Shown here piece after piece: positions 46,811 to 60,300 of a stretch of DNA of 64,000 bases. Numbering within the stretch: the first letter of the stretch is position 1; every line of letters begins with the position of its first letter. Below the pieces are notes generated by a model, which worked only from the letters and a program-made list of their open reading frames with translations, made no database searches and was not told the origin of the DNA. This DNA comes from Agelaius tricolor (taxonomy: Eukaryota; Chordata; Aves; Passeriformes; Icteridae): positions 79,379,001-79,443,000 of the forward strand of contig JALJCS010000002.1 of the NCBI GenBank assembly GCA_023055355.1, given 5' to 3'. The position numbers were made by a program, and so were the translations under genes.

Positions 46811-49800
46811 TGCGGGAGACAGGGGAGCGTGGCAGCGTTTGGGTAGGAATCCTGTTTTTCTTCATTCTCCTAGAAGATCTTGACTTCTGATACTGGTTTT
46901 TGCCTGGCAAATAATTGCAGACATTTTATCACAATACTGGAATTCGTGGTGCAGTCAGGTAGTTCAGTGTGTTACTACCAGAAAGCCCATCAGAATCGTA
47001 GTTTTTGTAGTAGTGAAGAATAAATTCAGAGCCTGCTTCTAAAAATCAGAATCTTTATCTGAAGGGAGGGAGAAATTTTTGTTACAATGTCTGAGTTTAT
47101 ATCTCTGAAGGCCTGTTTTGGTGTGTCTGCTCATAGACTCAGCTGCTTCAGGAAGATAAACACATGAATGTTTAACTCTTAGGAGTTTGCCACCAACCAT
47201 TGTGCTGGGTGCTAGCAGATTTTTCTTTTAATTAAATGTAATTTATCTAATCCTAATGGGAAACATAATTATAGGATTTATTTTTTAATACTGTGATTTC
47301 AGAATTATTTTATAAAGAACAGTAACACTTCCCCCTTAAGGGCGGTTTAAAAATCAGCAAACAAAATAGAAAAAACTGAAGTACACTTTGCTAGAAGTAA
47401 TAAATCTCAGACAAGATGCAAAAAAAAAAAGCAGCTGAAATGTTGGAGCTGCAATAAAGCTGAAAATTAATGATCAGTAGGTTGCTGCTGCAAGAGAGAG
47501 TGAATGCATTATGGATTTGAGGAGACGCCTATAGCTTATTAAATGCCAGCAAATTTTTGCATAAGCAGTAGAAAACCCTGATCAGAAATTGTAAAAGGGT
47601 GTGAACTTCAGCTGGAAGATCCAGTGCCACAGAGGATGTGTGCACCATGTGTATGGTTGAAGCATAAGAAAGTGCTTCACAGGATCATGGTCTAAAGTTG
47701 CACGCTAAGCTCCTTTAGTTTCTGATCGGGGGGATTTAAATGTTTCAGTAAGGCATGACTGTAGTCGCAGGAAGGGATTTATCATACTTTACATAAGAAG
47801 GTGTGTATAACTGTTCAAAATAATTTAAAACAAATAACATCCCTTCACCCTTCCACACTCCCTTACACTTTTTTTTCTCTAAACTCAAAAGCTAAGACTA
47901 CTACTTGAATTGTAATGGAATAATATATCAAGTGAGTGATCACATCAGGCATGGACACTTACCAAATCACAGCGAGATAACTGTGAATAACTCTCTAGTT
48001 TCAACAATTTGCATGGCCATTAACAATTGATGGGTTTCCCTTAGAACCGCATTATCTATGGCAGCAGGATCTATTCCTGTGCACTGCTCCTGCATACTAA
48101 GTGCCAGACAAATTCTCAAAACTGAGGATAATAAAAAATCTGATAGCAGCAAGGTGAATGAAGTAGGTCGAAATTTCAAGGCAACATTTTTTGAAGATAG
48201 AGAAATATTTCAGGCAGTCCTGTATTTTAGTAACTGTTCTTCATCCCCTTTCCCTGCCTGCTTTTTTACTACAGTTCCGCAAGTTTTACTTCAGGCTGGT
48301 GTTAGGCTTCTCTTCACTGCTTGGCATCACTTCAGGTTTGATAGTCAGTCTGGCCTGTGGGTCAGTTAAAGTAAGATTTTAAAATACTTTTTGTTACAGT
48401 TTTGTGTTGGATAGTTGTCTTCAGAAGCTTTTATGCATATTTGACAAAAGATAAAAATGGCACTGAATTTAGCTGTCCCAGATTGTTGGGTGGCTCTTTC
48501 ATCGGAGGGATTTCAAGGAGGTGCCAAAGATGTACTTTCCTCATTAAAATCATACCACAATTTTAATAAGTGAGCGACCCATCCCTTATTTGTAGTGCTT
48601 TCATCTCTGCCTGAGAGCATGTCAGTTCTTTCCAGTTTCCTCTACCAAGCTGACTTTTCCAGCCCCAAATCTTTCTCTTTTTATTTCTTTCTCACCTCTT
48701 CCCTCTCCCCCTTTCTTCTCACGGGCTGTTGTTGTGGCAAGATGAAAGCCGCTGAGTGAAGCAGTGGCGGGAAAGCTCGGGTAATCAAAGCACACAAGCG
48801 GCTGGAGCTGGGGGAAGGCAGGTGGGGGACACATCAAAGTCAGGGGTCCGTGTGCTTGCTGCTCTCACCTCTCCTTGTAAATGACCCCCCCGCCATAAAC
48901 AGAGTTCCTGGGGTTAATTTGTGAGTTCGCACGCACACAAATGCAATTACTTCTCCATGGCCTTCCCAAAATTTACTTGCAGAGACCAGTAATAAAATCT
49001 CAGCTTTGTTCCTTGGAATATGGCTTTTGCAGATGTGGTGTGTAAGGGAACAAGTACCTAAGTTGTTGATAGCAGGAGGTGGTTGTTCACCTTCAGCTGA
49101 GGGTAGCGCATCACCTTGCTGTCCCATCTGCCTGTCAGTGTTGATTCAGGGTTGCTGGAGGCACGATGAGAGCTGGAAGGTCTGAGCAGCATCTGGTTGT
49201 CCCCAGCTGGGCCTTGCATGCTCAGTGACCCTGAGAACATGTTGTCAAGGGACCCCTTGGCTGGGGCAGGGAGCACCCATCACTCAGTCACAAATGGATG
49301 GTGCTTCCTGAGCTCTGTGCCCAGTGTGAAGGCTCCAGGTCCCCTCAGCTCAGTAGAAGCCCCTAAGTCCCACTCATCTCTAAACTCTGTGCATGTCTCT
49401 TGATGTGGAGCTAACTATGGGGGTGGCTGTTTTCTCAGCTGTTGGCTCTCCTCAGATCCTCCTGTCTTTGCTGTGGAGCTCAGGAATTGAGTACCTTGAG
49501 GTCTGGGTCGACTCTTGCTCTGTGTTTGTGCAGGGGCACCTGGTCCTTGTCTTGTTTGTGCTAAAGGTGTCAACAAATCATTGCCATTCATTGACAGGGC
49601 TCTTCCTCACTGCCTGCTGATGGCCGTTTCAGGTACTGTTGCTGAGAACCAAAATAACCAGGGCACTTGTCTCTTTACTTTCTGTATCACAACATTAGTG
49701 AGTTGCAGTGAAAACAGATTTCCATCTTTTGTTTTATTAGCTATTTCTGATGACCTGTAATAATAACCCTTTTTAGCAAAGTTTTTTTACTCTTTCATTT

Positions 49801-49835
49801 TTAATGAAAATACTTTATGACACAGATCATAGTAA
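46811..49835 (+). other. EXT1: EXT1 intron 1: no gene or repeat recognised
   Basis: AT-rich intron. 47215-47345 is a dense block of TAATTA-like and ATTTA-like motifs. A pyrimidine-rich stretch lies at 48640-48720. Nothing else identified. Confidence 0.8.
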
Positions 49836-49860
49836 AATAATTCACAGTGTGTGAATTATT
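49836..49860. repeat. Perfect inverted repeat, 11-bp arms, 3-base loop
   Basis: AATAATTCACA (49836-49846), loop GTG, then TGTGAATTATT (49850-49860), an exact reverse complement. The core TTCACA-GTG-TGTGAA has the IR3 geometry of steroid-receptor sites but not their half-site; TGTGTGAA resembles a T-box half-site. It could also simply be a hairpin-forming sequence. Confidence 0.9.
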
Positions 49861-52800
49861 GTATTGTTATTCCAGTGTGTGTGTGTTGTTTAGGTCTAAA
49901 ACTGGTGATTTAAGAATTTAGAGATAGTGGTGTCATCCCTGGGTGCTCTGTTGGTGTAGTTACTGGTTATAGCAATAGTCGTTACTTTAACTTTGGTCTT
50001 AGGGTAGCCATGTTTCACAATAATCAATGCACTGATTACTGTAATTGCAGCTTGTGGTACCCTGGTCTAGGCCAATAAAGTATGGAATTTAATGAATATT
50101 TGTAAACAAACTTGATTAGGAAGTAGGTTGAGGATATGCACTGGTGGAGGATAATAGAAGAGACCCATCCTCAGCTTTGATAAATAGAACAGATGGAAAC
50201 CTGAAAATGAGCAGCAAAGCATGGAAACCATCCCACTGCTGTTTACCTTGTGTTTATTGCTGCACCACATCTTAAAAAAAATCTCTACTTAAAAAAAAAA
50301 ATTGAAGCTGACTCCCCACTGCAATGAGATTTTGTGTACACAATTTCAGTCTTCTCTGCAGAACTTTAAAGTATTATCAGACCTGATGTTGAAAACTGGA
50401 TTTACAATGTAGGGCTGGTATCAGCCTTGAGTAAAGTGTCTATTGTCACCCCATGATTGAATCATAATGCACTTAAAATGAAAAAGGAAACCACCATTGA
50501 AAATGGGAAATAGATTTCATAGTGGTGCCTCTGGGGAGGTGGATGGCTGACGTCTGGCAGTTGCTGGAAAGTTGGCTGTGTTTTACTGTCCTTCAGGAAC
50601 TGCTTCCCATTTTTGCTGGTTATTGGCTCTGGTTGTGTCCACGTGTTTCAGATGCATGTCCTTCATCTCAGGTATAGAGGCTTGTTCTACACCCTCTGTC
50701 AGGCCACTTGGGAGTGTTTTGTATGAGTCTGGCAACTTAACAGTAGAAGGATGTGTCAGGTTTTGGATGGTTTCTTTAAGGTTGCCTTTACACCTCCTTG
50801 CCTTCTCTCTTATCTTTCTCCATCTTTCTTCCATCTTTAAGAAATTGTCTTTTTGCAGGTTTTCCTGGCTGTGAGTGCATGGGTGTCTAACAAAAGTAGC
50901 GTTAAATCTTGCTTACTTCACCTCTCCCTATTTTTTCTTTTTTTTTTTTTTTTTTATTTATTTAAAGCTTTTGGTTATCTGCAAAGTTTGGCATTAATGG
51001 AAATGCATTAAAGGGAAATGCATAAGGAGTCTTGGTCAGAGAGCTCCTGCCCTGAGCAATAGGCTGGTGAGTGGCTGCTTCTGCTGCAGGAGCTTGGAGG
51101 GGAGGGGGTCTTCCAGCATCTACAGTGCATCTGTTTGCTTCCTACCTGCTGGTTTCCAACAGTATTAATTTTTATGCATTTATTGTATTTAATTAAAAGC
51201 AGAGCTGCTTACAGCAGTGCTTGCGGAGATTCTGCCTCTCCCCCAAATGCAACAAATGGGCATCTGGTATTTGTTTTGTATAATGCAGTCCTCATAAAAT
51301 GAAAAGTAATAAAACATAATTATCTGTAAAGGCTTGTTTTATAAGCCTAGGAATGAGCTTGTTCCTGCCTTGTTTTTGTCTAGTTGTAAGATGGTTTTAG
51401 CCCCTCTCCAGATTAACAGAGAATCAGTTATTATAGTGTTCTAAACCCTGGTGGGTAAAGGTAGAAGGTGGTGTGAATGCGTGCACAGGGTAGCACTACT
51501 GGATCTCTAGAGGTGACAGTAGTCTTTCTGTTCCCTTTAGAAGTTTTTCCCTTACAACCAATGGGTTTTATTTGAAAGCTTTGGTAAAGTAAGAGGGAGG
51601 AAAATCTGTGGGCTGCATTAACAGTATTTCTGAGCTATAGGCCTTAAGGTCGGGTTTGAGCCCTTTCTGCACACTGCTCATCCTTGGCAGTGTGAAGGAC
51701 AGGTGTGATGGGTCTGTGCTCATGCTTGGATGTGTGTAGGATTCCTTGATTTGGCCCTCACTGCATTACTGAACAGACTTTAACTGCTATGTGTCTTCAT
51801 TTCTCAGAGTATTGCTGGCTTGATCCACCTCCAGCTGTCGTCAGGATTCCCAGCTCAGGATTCAGCAGTTTTGAGGAGCTAATGATCCTAATTTCACCTT
51901 AGATTTGCTGCTTGCTATTTGTTTTTAGGCAGCTATGCCATTTTGCTTGCCTTTTGCTTGCTCTAACCCTGCAAAGTCCTGCCTGCTACCACATGCTACC
52001 CATATATTTTTCTGGGAAAAAGTCAAATCAGATCATCTAAACCGATTAGATAGTAAGGTGAGACATGTGAGTGGCTTATGGCTGTCTAAAGATGAAGTGT
52101 GAAAACCAAATCCTTTTAGAAAACTCACAGTCTGAATTTATTACTTTTTTATTTTTCTTTAAATTAGTAGTAAGCAAGAATCCACTTTTTTGTAATGAAA
52201 GCTGAAAGTTGTGGGGCTGCAATGCACCTTCAACTTCAATATGTTTGCTTCACTCCTGTTCTGTGCACAATCAATTAAAGTGATAGAGGAGAGCTTTGCT
52301 CAGCTTTTATGTGAATTGTAGCCTTCTCAAGACCAGATATGACTTAGGTATTGCTTTTTCTCTGCAAGACAAGCCTTGTAATTTTGAATATTGATGAGCG
52401 GCTGCTTTTGTTCTGCAAGTGTCAGAAACAATGGGGTTGGGAGCATATAACAAATTGCCAAATGATAACACTTCAGAGAGAAAAATCATCTTCAAGTGCC
52501 TTATTCCCTACATCTTTCATTCTGCAGAGGCTGCCTTGATGCAGCCCCACTGCTAGGGCAAGGAGATGCTCCCCCAGCAAGTCCTGCTTTCTGAGTGGCA
52601 GCAGTGCCTGGGCACGGCCATGTACTGAGCTGCTGCTGCCCTGTATTGAGCTAATTTTCTTGAAAAACATTTTCCTTGAAATACACCTTTTATTAATCAT
52701 ATTTGGGGATACTGGTGTAATCTGCTCATTGCTGACTTCAGTTGTTTAACAGCACTGTTGTTGTGGCTGCTCTGGGTCCTCAGCCAGAGCACGGCCAGCA

Positions 52801-55800
52801 GCAGCAGGGGAGGTGTTAGGAGGCTCCCAGCTGCCTTATGTGATGTTGCTTTCCATGGCCAGAAGTCTTTGATCTATTCAAACAGAAGCCTGAGAAGTGG
52901 GGGATGGATGCCACATTGCAGGCTGATGTGTAAATGCATTCTTTTGCACCAAAGTCTCATTTAACCTCTAAGCTAAATGTGCCATGTATGTCAGAAGCTG
53001 CAGAGTCTGGCTACAAGTCAAATGGTCTGAGATGTTTGTCATCCCCACACAGTATATAATGTTCCATTTATGTTTTCATGCAAGATCTGGAATTCAATTG
53101 TTGTGTTTTTTATCTATTTCTTATTGCTCTACTTAGATGTAGAATAGGGAGATATCTCCCTGGAAAGTTTACTGGTCCTTAATTCATTCATGTCTCCAGA
53201 ATGTTCTGAGACCAGTGTTGCTTTGCATTCACAGCAATAGAATTGAATTCAAAAGTTTAGATGCCTTCTGATTCAGACTTCTTATTTCTCAGGAATAATT
53301 GGGTTTTACTTTATTTTAGGCAAATGAAATGAAGCTTTTAGCTTCAGCCCTGCTATCAGTGTGGCATGGACTCATCATTTGTTCTCTTACCCATTGTGTG
53401 CGGAGTGATCGCTTTTGGCACGTTTTCTTTTAAATGCAACGTAAAGTGAAATCCTGTTATTTGCACACATCCTGTGGCATGCATCTTCAAAGTATCTAGG
53501 CAACCTTTATGTAGATGACACTTTTAACTCAAACTTTTCCATCATTATGAGTGTGGTCCCGTGAAAAGAAGCAGGATAAAAAAGGGGGGGAAGAAAGGGC
53601 TGGCTTGAACTCACTCACTTTGGGCAGCTTGAGTCACTTGTAAGACTCTTTGTAGGAAGTATGACACACACTGAAGATCTCTGCTCCCTTACACTTAAAA
53701 CATCAACTTTAAACTATTCCATGGTTTTACTTTGAGCTTGGGCAGGTAGGGGGTCTCCTGGCTCTGCTGGAGATGATAGTAGATCTATCAGTAAAGGGGG
53801 ATTTCAGAGCTTCTGCAATCTCACACCAAGCAGTGGACTTCCTTGTGTGGTTCTTTGCTCCAGGCTCAGGAGGATGAGTGGTCCAAAATATCTGCTGCTG
53901 TAGCCCTGGGAGGTATGTGTGTTCTGACAGCTTTTGAGTTCAGCTGTGCTTCTCAGAAAACGAGAGCTGAATGGAAGACTTGAAAGACTTAAGGGGAAGC
54001 CACCATTGCAATCCCTGCAAGGAAGAAATAAAGCTTACACAAAGGAAATTATTTGAATAAAAGCGTGTCTGTGGGGTCAGGTGTGACCATGACCCATCAA
54101 TGGTGCAGATGGAGCAGGCATCACTACTGCAGCAGTTTGATCTCCAATTGGGAATTGGTCTCCAAAGCCAAGGTCGCTGAGGTATGTTGCACAAGGAAAG
54201 TTGTGGCCCCAGACTTTGTATCAGGATGAATGTAATCTCTTAGAGCAGTTCTGCTTTAGCTAGATGGAGCGAGCATCCTCCAGGCAGGAAGCAGGGCCAG
54301 TGCAAACATCACACCGTGTGCTGTGGTTACTTTGGCAGAAATGGGATTGGTGTCCTCATGCTTGATACTTACTGAATTGGGGTGTGGGTGATCAGCATGG
54401 TGCATGTTGGTGTTAAGGAACATGGTGGTGCTGTAGGTCAGTGTGCACAACAAAACAATCACAATTCCCCCCCTGCCCCCCCATCAACGGGCAGCATTAA
54501 CAGATCTCACTTTGCTGCCCTGGTCTGGTGCTGGGGAACATGGTATATTCCCTCTGTCCAGCTCTTAAGAGGATGAGGGTGTTTGGAGGACTGGTGCCAG
54601 AAGCCTGGGACTGGGGTTTGGGGAGATAAAAGGTTGTGTGTCTGTGATTTACATTTACTGGGAGGTGATTCCTTTGGGCTCTCATTGCATTCAGGGTGTC
54701 AGCCCAAATACGAGTGATGGCATCTTCCCACATGTAGTTGAGTTGGCCCAGAAGAGCAGGCTGAAGGGAAAAGTGAAAGGGATGGGAGGTACTGGATGCC
54801 CTTGTTGTCTCAGGTGCTGGGTTTTAGGAGGTAGCAGCCCCAAGCAGCTCACTGAGGTCTCCCTGGAAGCTGATTCAGAACAGAAAATGAAGCTCAGGTT
54901 TCTCAAGAGTCTGGTTGCCAGATCCCCTTCTGCATACTCATGCCACCCCTCTGGTCTTTATCCATAGCTGAGCATCAGTGAGTAGAGCAGTGAGTGTAGC
55001 TGTTTCTTAGGGAATGCTGAAAGGAAAAACTTGGGAATAGCCTGGAAAAATATTTAAAGTGTGGGGAGAAAAGATCCAGATTTTTGTGTTTGAATGCTTA
55101 AGACAGTAAGTGAAAGCTTCCTATTGCAAGTTAAAGCAACTATGCTCATAGCCAGAGGTTGGGTTTGGGGTTTTTAAAAAATTATTATTATTAAAGGCCA
55201 GCTGTTTATATAATCTTGACTTAATTTCTGTGCTACAAAAGACTAAAGCCGTTATCTAGGACTTCATGATTAATGCCCAGTTTGCCTGTAATGAGGATAC
55301 CACTGCTAAGTATCTCCCTGCAGTGATTTCTTTATTTGACCTTATGTCCGTGGGTTGGTCATGAAAGCTTAGATGGATATTGACTACTCTGATCTTGACT
55401 GTGTTTTTAATTACAGGGCAGTAAGAGTCAAGTGGGATAGCATTTTGGGTGGTTGCTGTGGGAATAAAGTCACATGGAAAACTGAACCCTGGTAGCTCAC
55501 ATGGGACGGTGGTGAGTTGTTACTACACGATGGTGGGAGAAGCTGCCAAAGGAATGCTACAGTACAGTTAAGTGGGACTGTTAGTGACATGACTGAGTGA
55601 ATTCATCAGTGGGAATGGTGTATTCTTGTATCTGCTTGTCCTCAAAACTGCTGGGGGAAGATACTCGGGTGAAGCAAGACTGGTGGAAAGAAGGGAGGAG
55701 GAAGAGACTCTGAGGATCTGGTGCTGAAATGCAGCTGTTTCTTGGGTGGGTTTTACTGAATACTGGCAGTTTGCTGTCAGTGGTGTACTCCTGATAAAAC

Positions 55801-57119
55801 ATCTTCATGTAGGTGCTGTCTGTGTGCATCTGATTGTTGGGTAGGTTGAAAACAAGTGCAGGAAAGGACAGATATACCTCTGTCAGGTGTAGGCTTCTGT
55901 GCAAAAGGATTGAATCAAGGCAACAGGTGCTTTTGGCAGAGGATATATTCTCAGTTACTGGTGTTTTCATAGGCAAATAGCAATAAACTTGTGTGGGTGT
56001 TTGAGATAGAAGAATGCATAGACAAAGATGCCATCTTTGAGCTTCCAAAGAAAAGCCAAAGTGAAGAGCTGGAGGCTGTAGACAGTGCAATATTTTCTTA
56101 AGTATAGACAGAGCTTTTGTCTGACCTCTTCCTGTTTATCAGCATCTTTGTTAGGAATTATTCTGCTGAGGGACCTTGTGATTTTTGTAGTTAAGGGGAG
56201 ATAATAAAGATGACCCTAAAGTAGGAGTGGCTTAGAAGACAACCAATACACTTAAACAGTAAAATACACTCCTGTAGCGGAGAGCATACTCATGATCAAG
56301 GGTGTGAAGGTTTATGCTTGCTTCTATTGAAAAAAGGGGTCTCTGGTTGAGTTGTGCCAGGGTGTGTGGGATGACCTCTGTCCTGCTGGGGTGGCCCAGT
56401 GCCAGTGTTGATGTGTAATGGGTGAGACATCTTCTGGGCATTAAGAGAAGCAGGGTGAGCATTAAGGAGCTCTCAAGGAGATAAATACTGTGTGTGAAAA
56501 CCCAAGGATGGAAGGAGGGGGAGAATTAAGAATTAGAAAAGCAGCACTATATCTTTTATTATAACATCTTTTTCTTCCTTCTCAGCTCTGTTTCCTCTCA
56601 TGTTTGTTAGGAGTAGGTTTGCAGTGTTTGAGTACTGAGCAGGTGAGAAGGTTACTGTCTCAATTTTTAATGTGATACAGTTGAAACAAATATGCCTGCA
56701 ACAGAAATGCTCACCGTGGCTTGAAACACCTCAGTGTTGACCTGGAGAACTGTGTGTGAGGGCATTTGTGTCTGGCATCTTGATTCACAAAAAAACCAAA
56801 TCTGAGAGCTGTCAGTGCTCAATGGTGCACCACAAGCCTGTGATTTCAAAGCACACACCTTGTATGAACTTGCTCCACTGCTCCAAATTTCATTAGAAAC
56901 CAAACCAAAACACCAAAGTGTGATCATCTGAGGTAGGTCTGGCAGGGTTTCTACTGAGAAGGCTATACACTGAGGCATCCAGCTCTGTTCAGGTGCCATG
57001 TCACCTGAAACTGGTGTGAAACCAGTATGGAGGCAGAAGGGGGCTAGCCTGCAGGGAGATGCCATCTGCCCCACAGGCTTCCTGAGTGTTGCAGCCAGGC
57101 CTCTGGTTTAAAGAGTGTG
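49861..57119 (+). other. EXT1: EXT1 intron 1: no gene or repeat recognised
   Basis: AT-rich intron. An 18-T run occurs at 50938-50955. 51160-51360 is rich in TTTAATTAAAA-type and ATAATTAT motifs. No transposon, tRNA or credible open frame was found. Confidence 0.8.
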
Positions 57120-57300
57120 ATTTTCTTTTAAACATGGTAAAAATGATGTGCAAGATGTATTTTTAAACAGAGCATGTTTGTTTTGTATCCCTTTGGCAGA
57201 GAGTTTATGTCGGTGTAATCACTGTAGCTAAATTGTCTTTTCTGTCTCACACCCATTATGCAAATGTTATATTACATCCTTATGTGTTTTAGTTTTGATT
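57120..57300 (+). promoter_or_regulatory. Candidate intronic regulatory block with perfect octamer
   Basis: Contains ATGCAAAT (57258-57265), the exact POU/Oct octamer, with TGTTTGTTTTG (forkhead-like) and GTAATCACTGTAGC (K50 homeodomain-like core) nearby. This is a motif-based suggestion only. Confidence 0.25.
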
Positions 57301-60300
57301 TTTGTTTTGTACAGGATCAGGCACGGTTGCATTAGGAAGCAGGTGTTGCAGTGGTATATGAGACACTCTGCTGTTGCATGGGAAGGGGGATGGAGGAGCA
57401 GGCAGAGAAGGGAAGATGTAGAAGATTAGGCACTGCCTGCTTTCTGTCCCTGTGCAGGGGGTGGTTAAGCAGCCACCTGAGCCTCAGCTTCTGGCAATGG
57501 AAACATCCAAAGGATATAATTGTCTGTGGTATTAAAATGCAATGCTTGAAAGTGTCTCACAACACAAAGGTTTACTAAACATTGCATTTGGAGAACATTG
57601 GAAAGTGCTAAAATGGCCCTGGGTATGTATTTGGATAATGGGAGCACAAACTGGATTCTTTGTACAGGATTTTTCTCCCCCTGCTTTCCTGTTTAATTCC
57701 TGTGTATATCTCTAAATAGTGGTTAATGAAATAAACTCTGAAGCCTGTTTGGATGCTGTATCTGACAAAAGCTGACTATTTTTCTTCTTAATTAAAAATC
57801 CTGCCTGTGTTTTTGCTCCAGTTTTTTGTAATATCAGAAAAGCTGATCCAACATGCCTTGCACGTTTTTCCTGTTATGCCCTGAAAGTTTTGACCTCTAG
57901 CTTTTCATAGTGGATTGTAAATTATGTATGAAAATGTTCTGTATTGTTACCATATGAACTTCATGGAGATGGGATGTCTTGAGTTGCTTGGTTTGGTACT
58001 GAGCTTGGAAATGTTTCCATGTGCATCCCCAAACTCACAGCAGTATGCTATTTTGCACTCACTTGTACTGAAGATAACTTTTGCCTGTGCAGGCAGAAAA
58101 CCTGGAGTTGCTCTTAGCCAGTTTAAGATAATGGATCACTTGTAAGAATGTTGCCTAGTATTTATTGCTGCTCACCAGAGGATAATTTCAATAAGAGTTT
58201 ATCATATTTATTCAGCAGCAGACTAATAAATTCAGATTTGTTTAAACAAAGACTCGAGAAAGAACCTGCTAAACGTTTACGGTTATATTCATGGCAGGCA
58301 TAAGCTACTCCATTTCACTCAATGTGCTTGTACCTGCTTATGTCAGCAATTAGTTTGGCTCTTAATATCTTATTTTCAGCACTTTTTTTTCTTCTGGGTA
58401 CAGCAGTTATATTCATCTCTGATGTAAGTGTGTTGTGGATAATGACATCTCTGATGCTGTTTTTCTGTTTAGGGGTTTGATTTGTTGTTGTGGCAAGGTC
58501 TAGATAAGGAAAAATGCTGTTGCAGGAAGGAATGATCTAATATGCTGAACTCCAATCTGGGAAGGTCTTGAATATGAAATCTCCTGTGCTGTGCTTGTAG
58601 CTTTGAAAAGTTCACTCAATCTGTCTTTCCCCCCCATATTTAAATACAATAAAGTATGGTATTTTTGTATGGAAAATGCATGCAATTATATTTATAGTTG
58701 GAGATTTTTGCTAGGAGTCAATCTAAAAATTAAGAAACCAGGAGTGAAATGAGTGGTCAAATGATGCCTGGGAGCACACATGAATGGGTGAGAGGTACAT
58801 TTTGACATAATACTAGCTTAAAGCTGTATATTAATCTCATATAACTTGCTCTACCTGTGTTTGGCATTGCTTCTGGAAGCCAAATGGATATTATTAAAAA
58901 CAAAAGCTTTCACCCAAACTGAAATTTCTGCACCAAAGTTTAATTTGCAGAACCATATCCTTTGTGGGAAGGGAGATAGTCTAAATGGGTGGAGTATATT
59001 ATGTCTGGTGGTGTCCAGATTTTTCTCTGCTGTGGGCTGTATGTGATGTAAGTGTCTCTGCAGGTTCAGAACTGATGTATGTATAGATCATAGGTTTCAT
59101 TTACATGCCTGCACATACACACACATCTTAAACAGAATTGAATACACCATGACTTTCTCTGTTTTGCTGGTTGTCATCCCACCAACTCGCCCCTTCTTTG
59201 CTTTTAATCATCTTTACTATTAGGTCACTGCAAACTCTCTGAAATAACATGCACGACATATGTTAGTTGTGAAAAGCAAACAAACCCTCAGAGGTTAAAG
59301 AGTTGGTCTTACAGAGCACAGGCACCACAACTCAGACACCTGAAACAACTGAGCACATGAAATAAGGTTGGTTTTGCAGGCTTTGGTCTTGACTCTTTGC
59401 TAAATCCATTGCACACCTAGCCAGAGCAGTGGCAAGAGCAGCACAACCTGACCCAGGAGTCCTGTGCCCCTTTTTCTGCTGGGTGGTTTAAGCAGTGCTT
59501 GTACTCCACCAGAAATTTTGGCATTTACAGAAGATAGTGATATCTTAAAACCTCAGTGAAAGTCTGGTGTTTGGACCTGCAGAGTATGGAGGGTTAATAA
59601 TGTTTAGGAGGAAAATGTAATGGATGGTGACCTTTTCTATGTAAAATTAAGCAAAAGAATGCCATGGTTATTAAACTGAAAAGGCCTACTAACAGTTGTT
59701 GACTTTCTAGGAAACATTTGCATGTGTTGGTTTCTGTTCCATCACAAATGGATTTTTCTGTGTCCTGGGAGTGAATCATAATTTTTTTCCACTTTGTTTT
59801 TAGTTAAAAAATAAAAGAAAGAAAACCCTTTTATACTAGTGGTTGGAAAGCCGAAGAAGCTATAGGAGATAAATAAACTGATAAAGATTATTGAACCAAG
59901 CAATGGAAGTGACAGATTCTTGTGCCTTCAAACCCTTGCAAAAAAAATTATTACTATGACCAATATGTTGGTTTCTTAATGTGATCTCCTCTTGCACTGC
60001 AAATGATTTTATGTGGGCACTGTGCGTTCTGAAATAGGGAGTAAAACAAAGAAACTGGTGTATGCATTTTTGCCATTAGCAGTAGTGTTTGAAGTCCAGT
60101 GCTGATGCAAGCTTAAAACTATTGGCCAACAGAGAGTAAGAGAAATCTGGACAATTTTTTATTTCTTAAAGTCTTCCAATATAGATTTAAAACACATGGG
60201 CATGTGTGTCTGTGCAGTCTCTGGGCCACAAGTGGTTATGTGCCTGATGAACTTCCTCAGGCAGCACTTACCTGGCAGCCTCAAAGATAAACTTGCAGTT

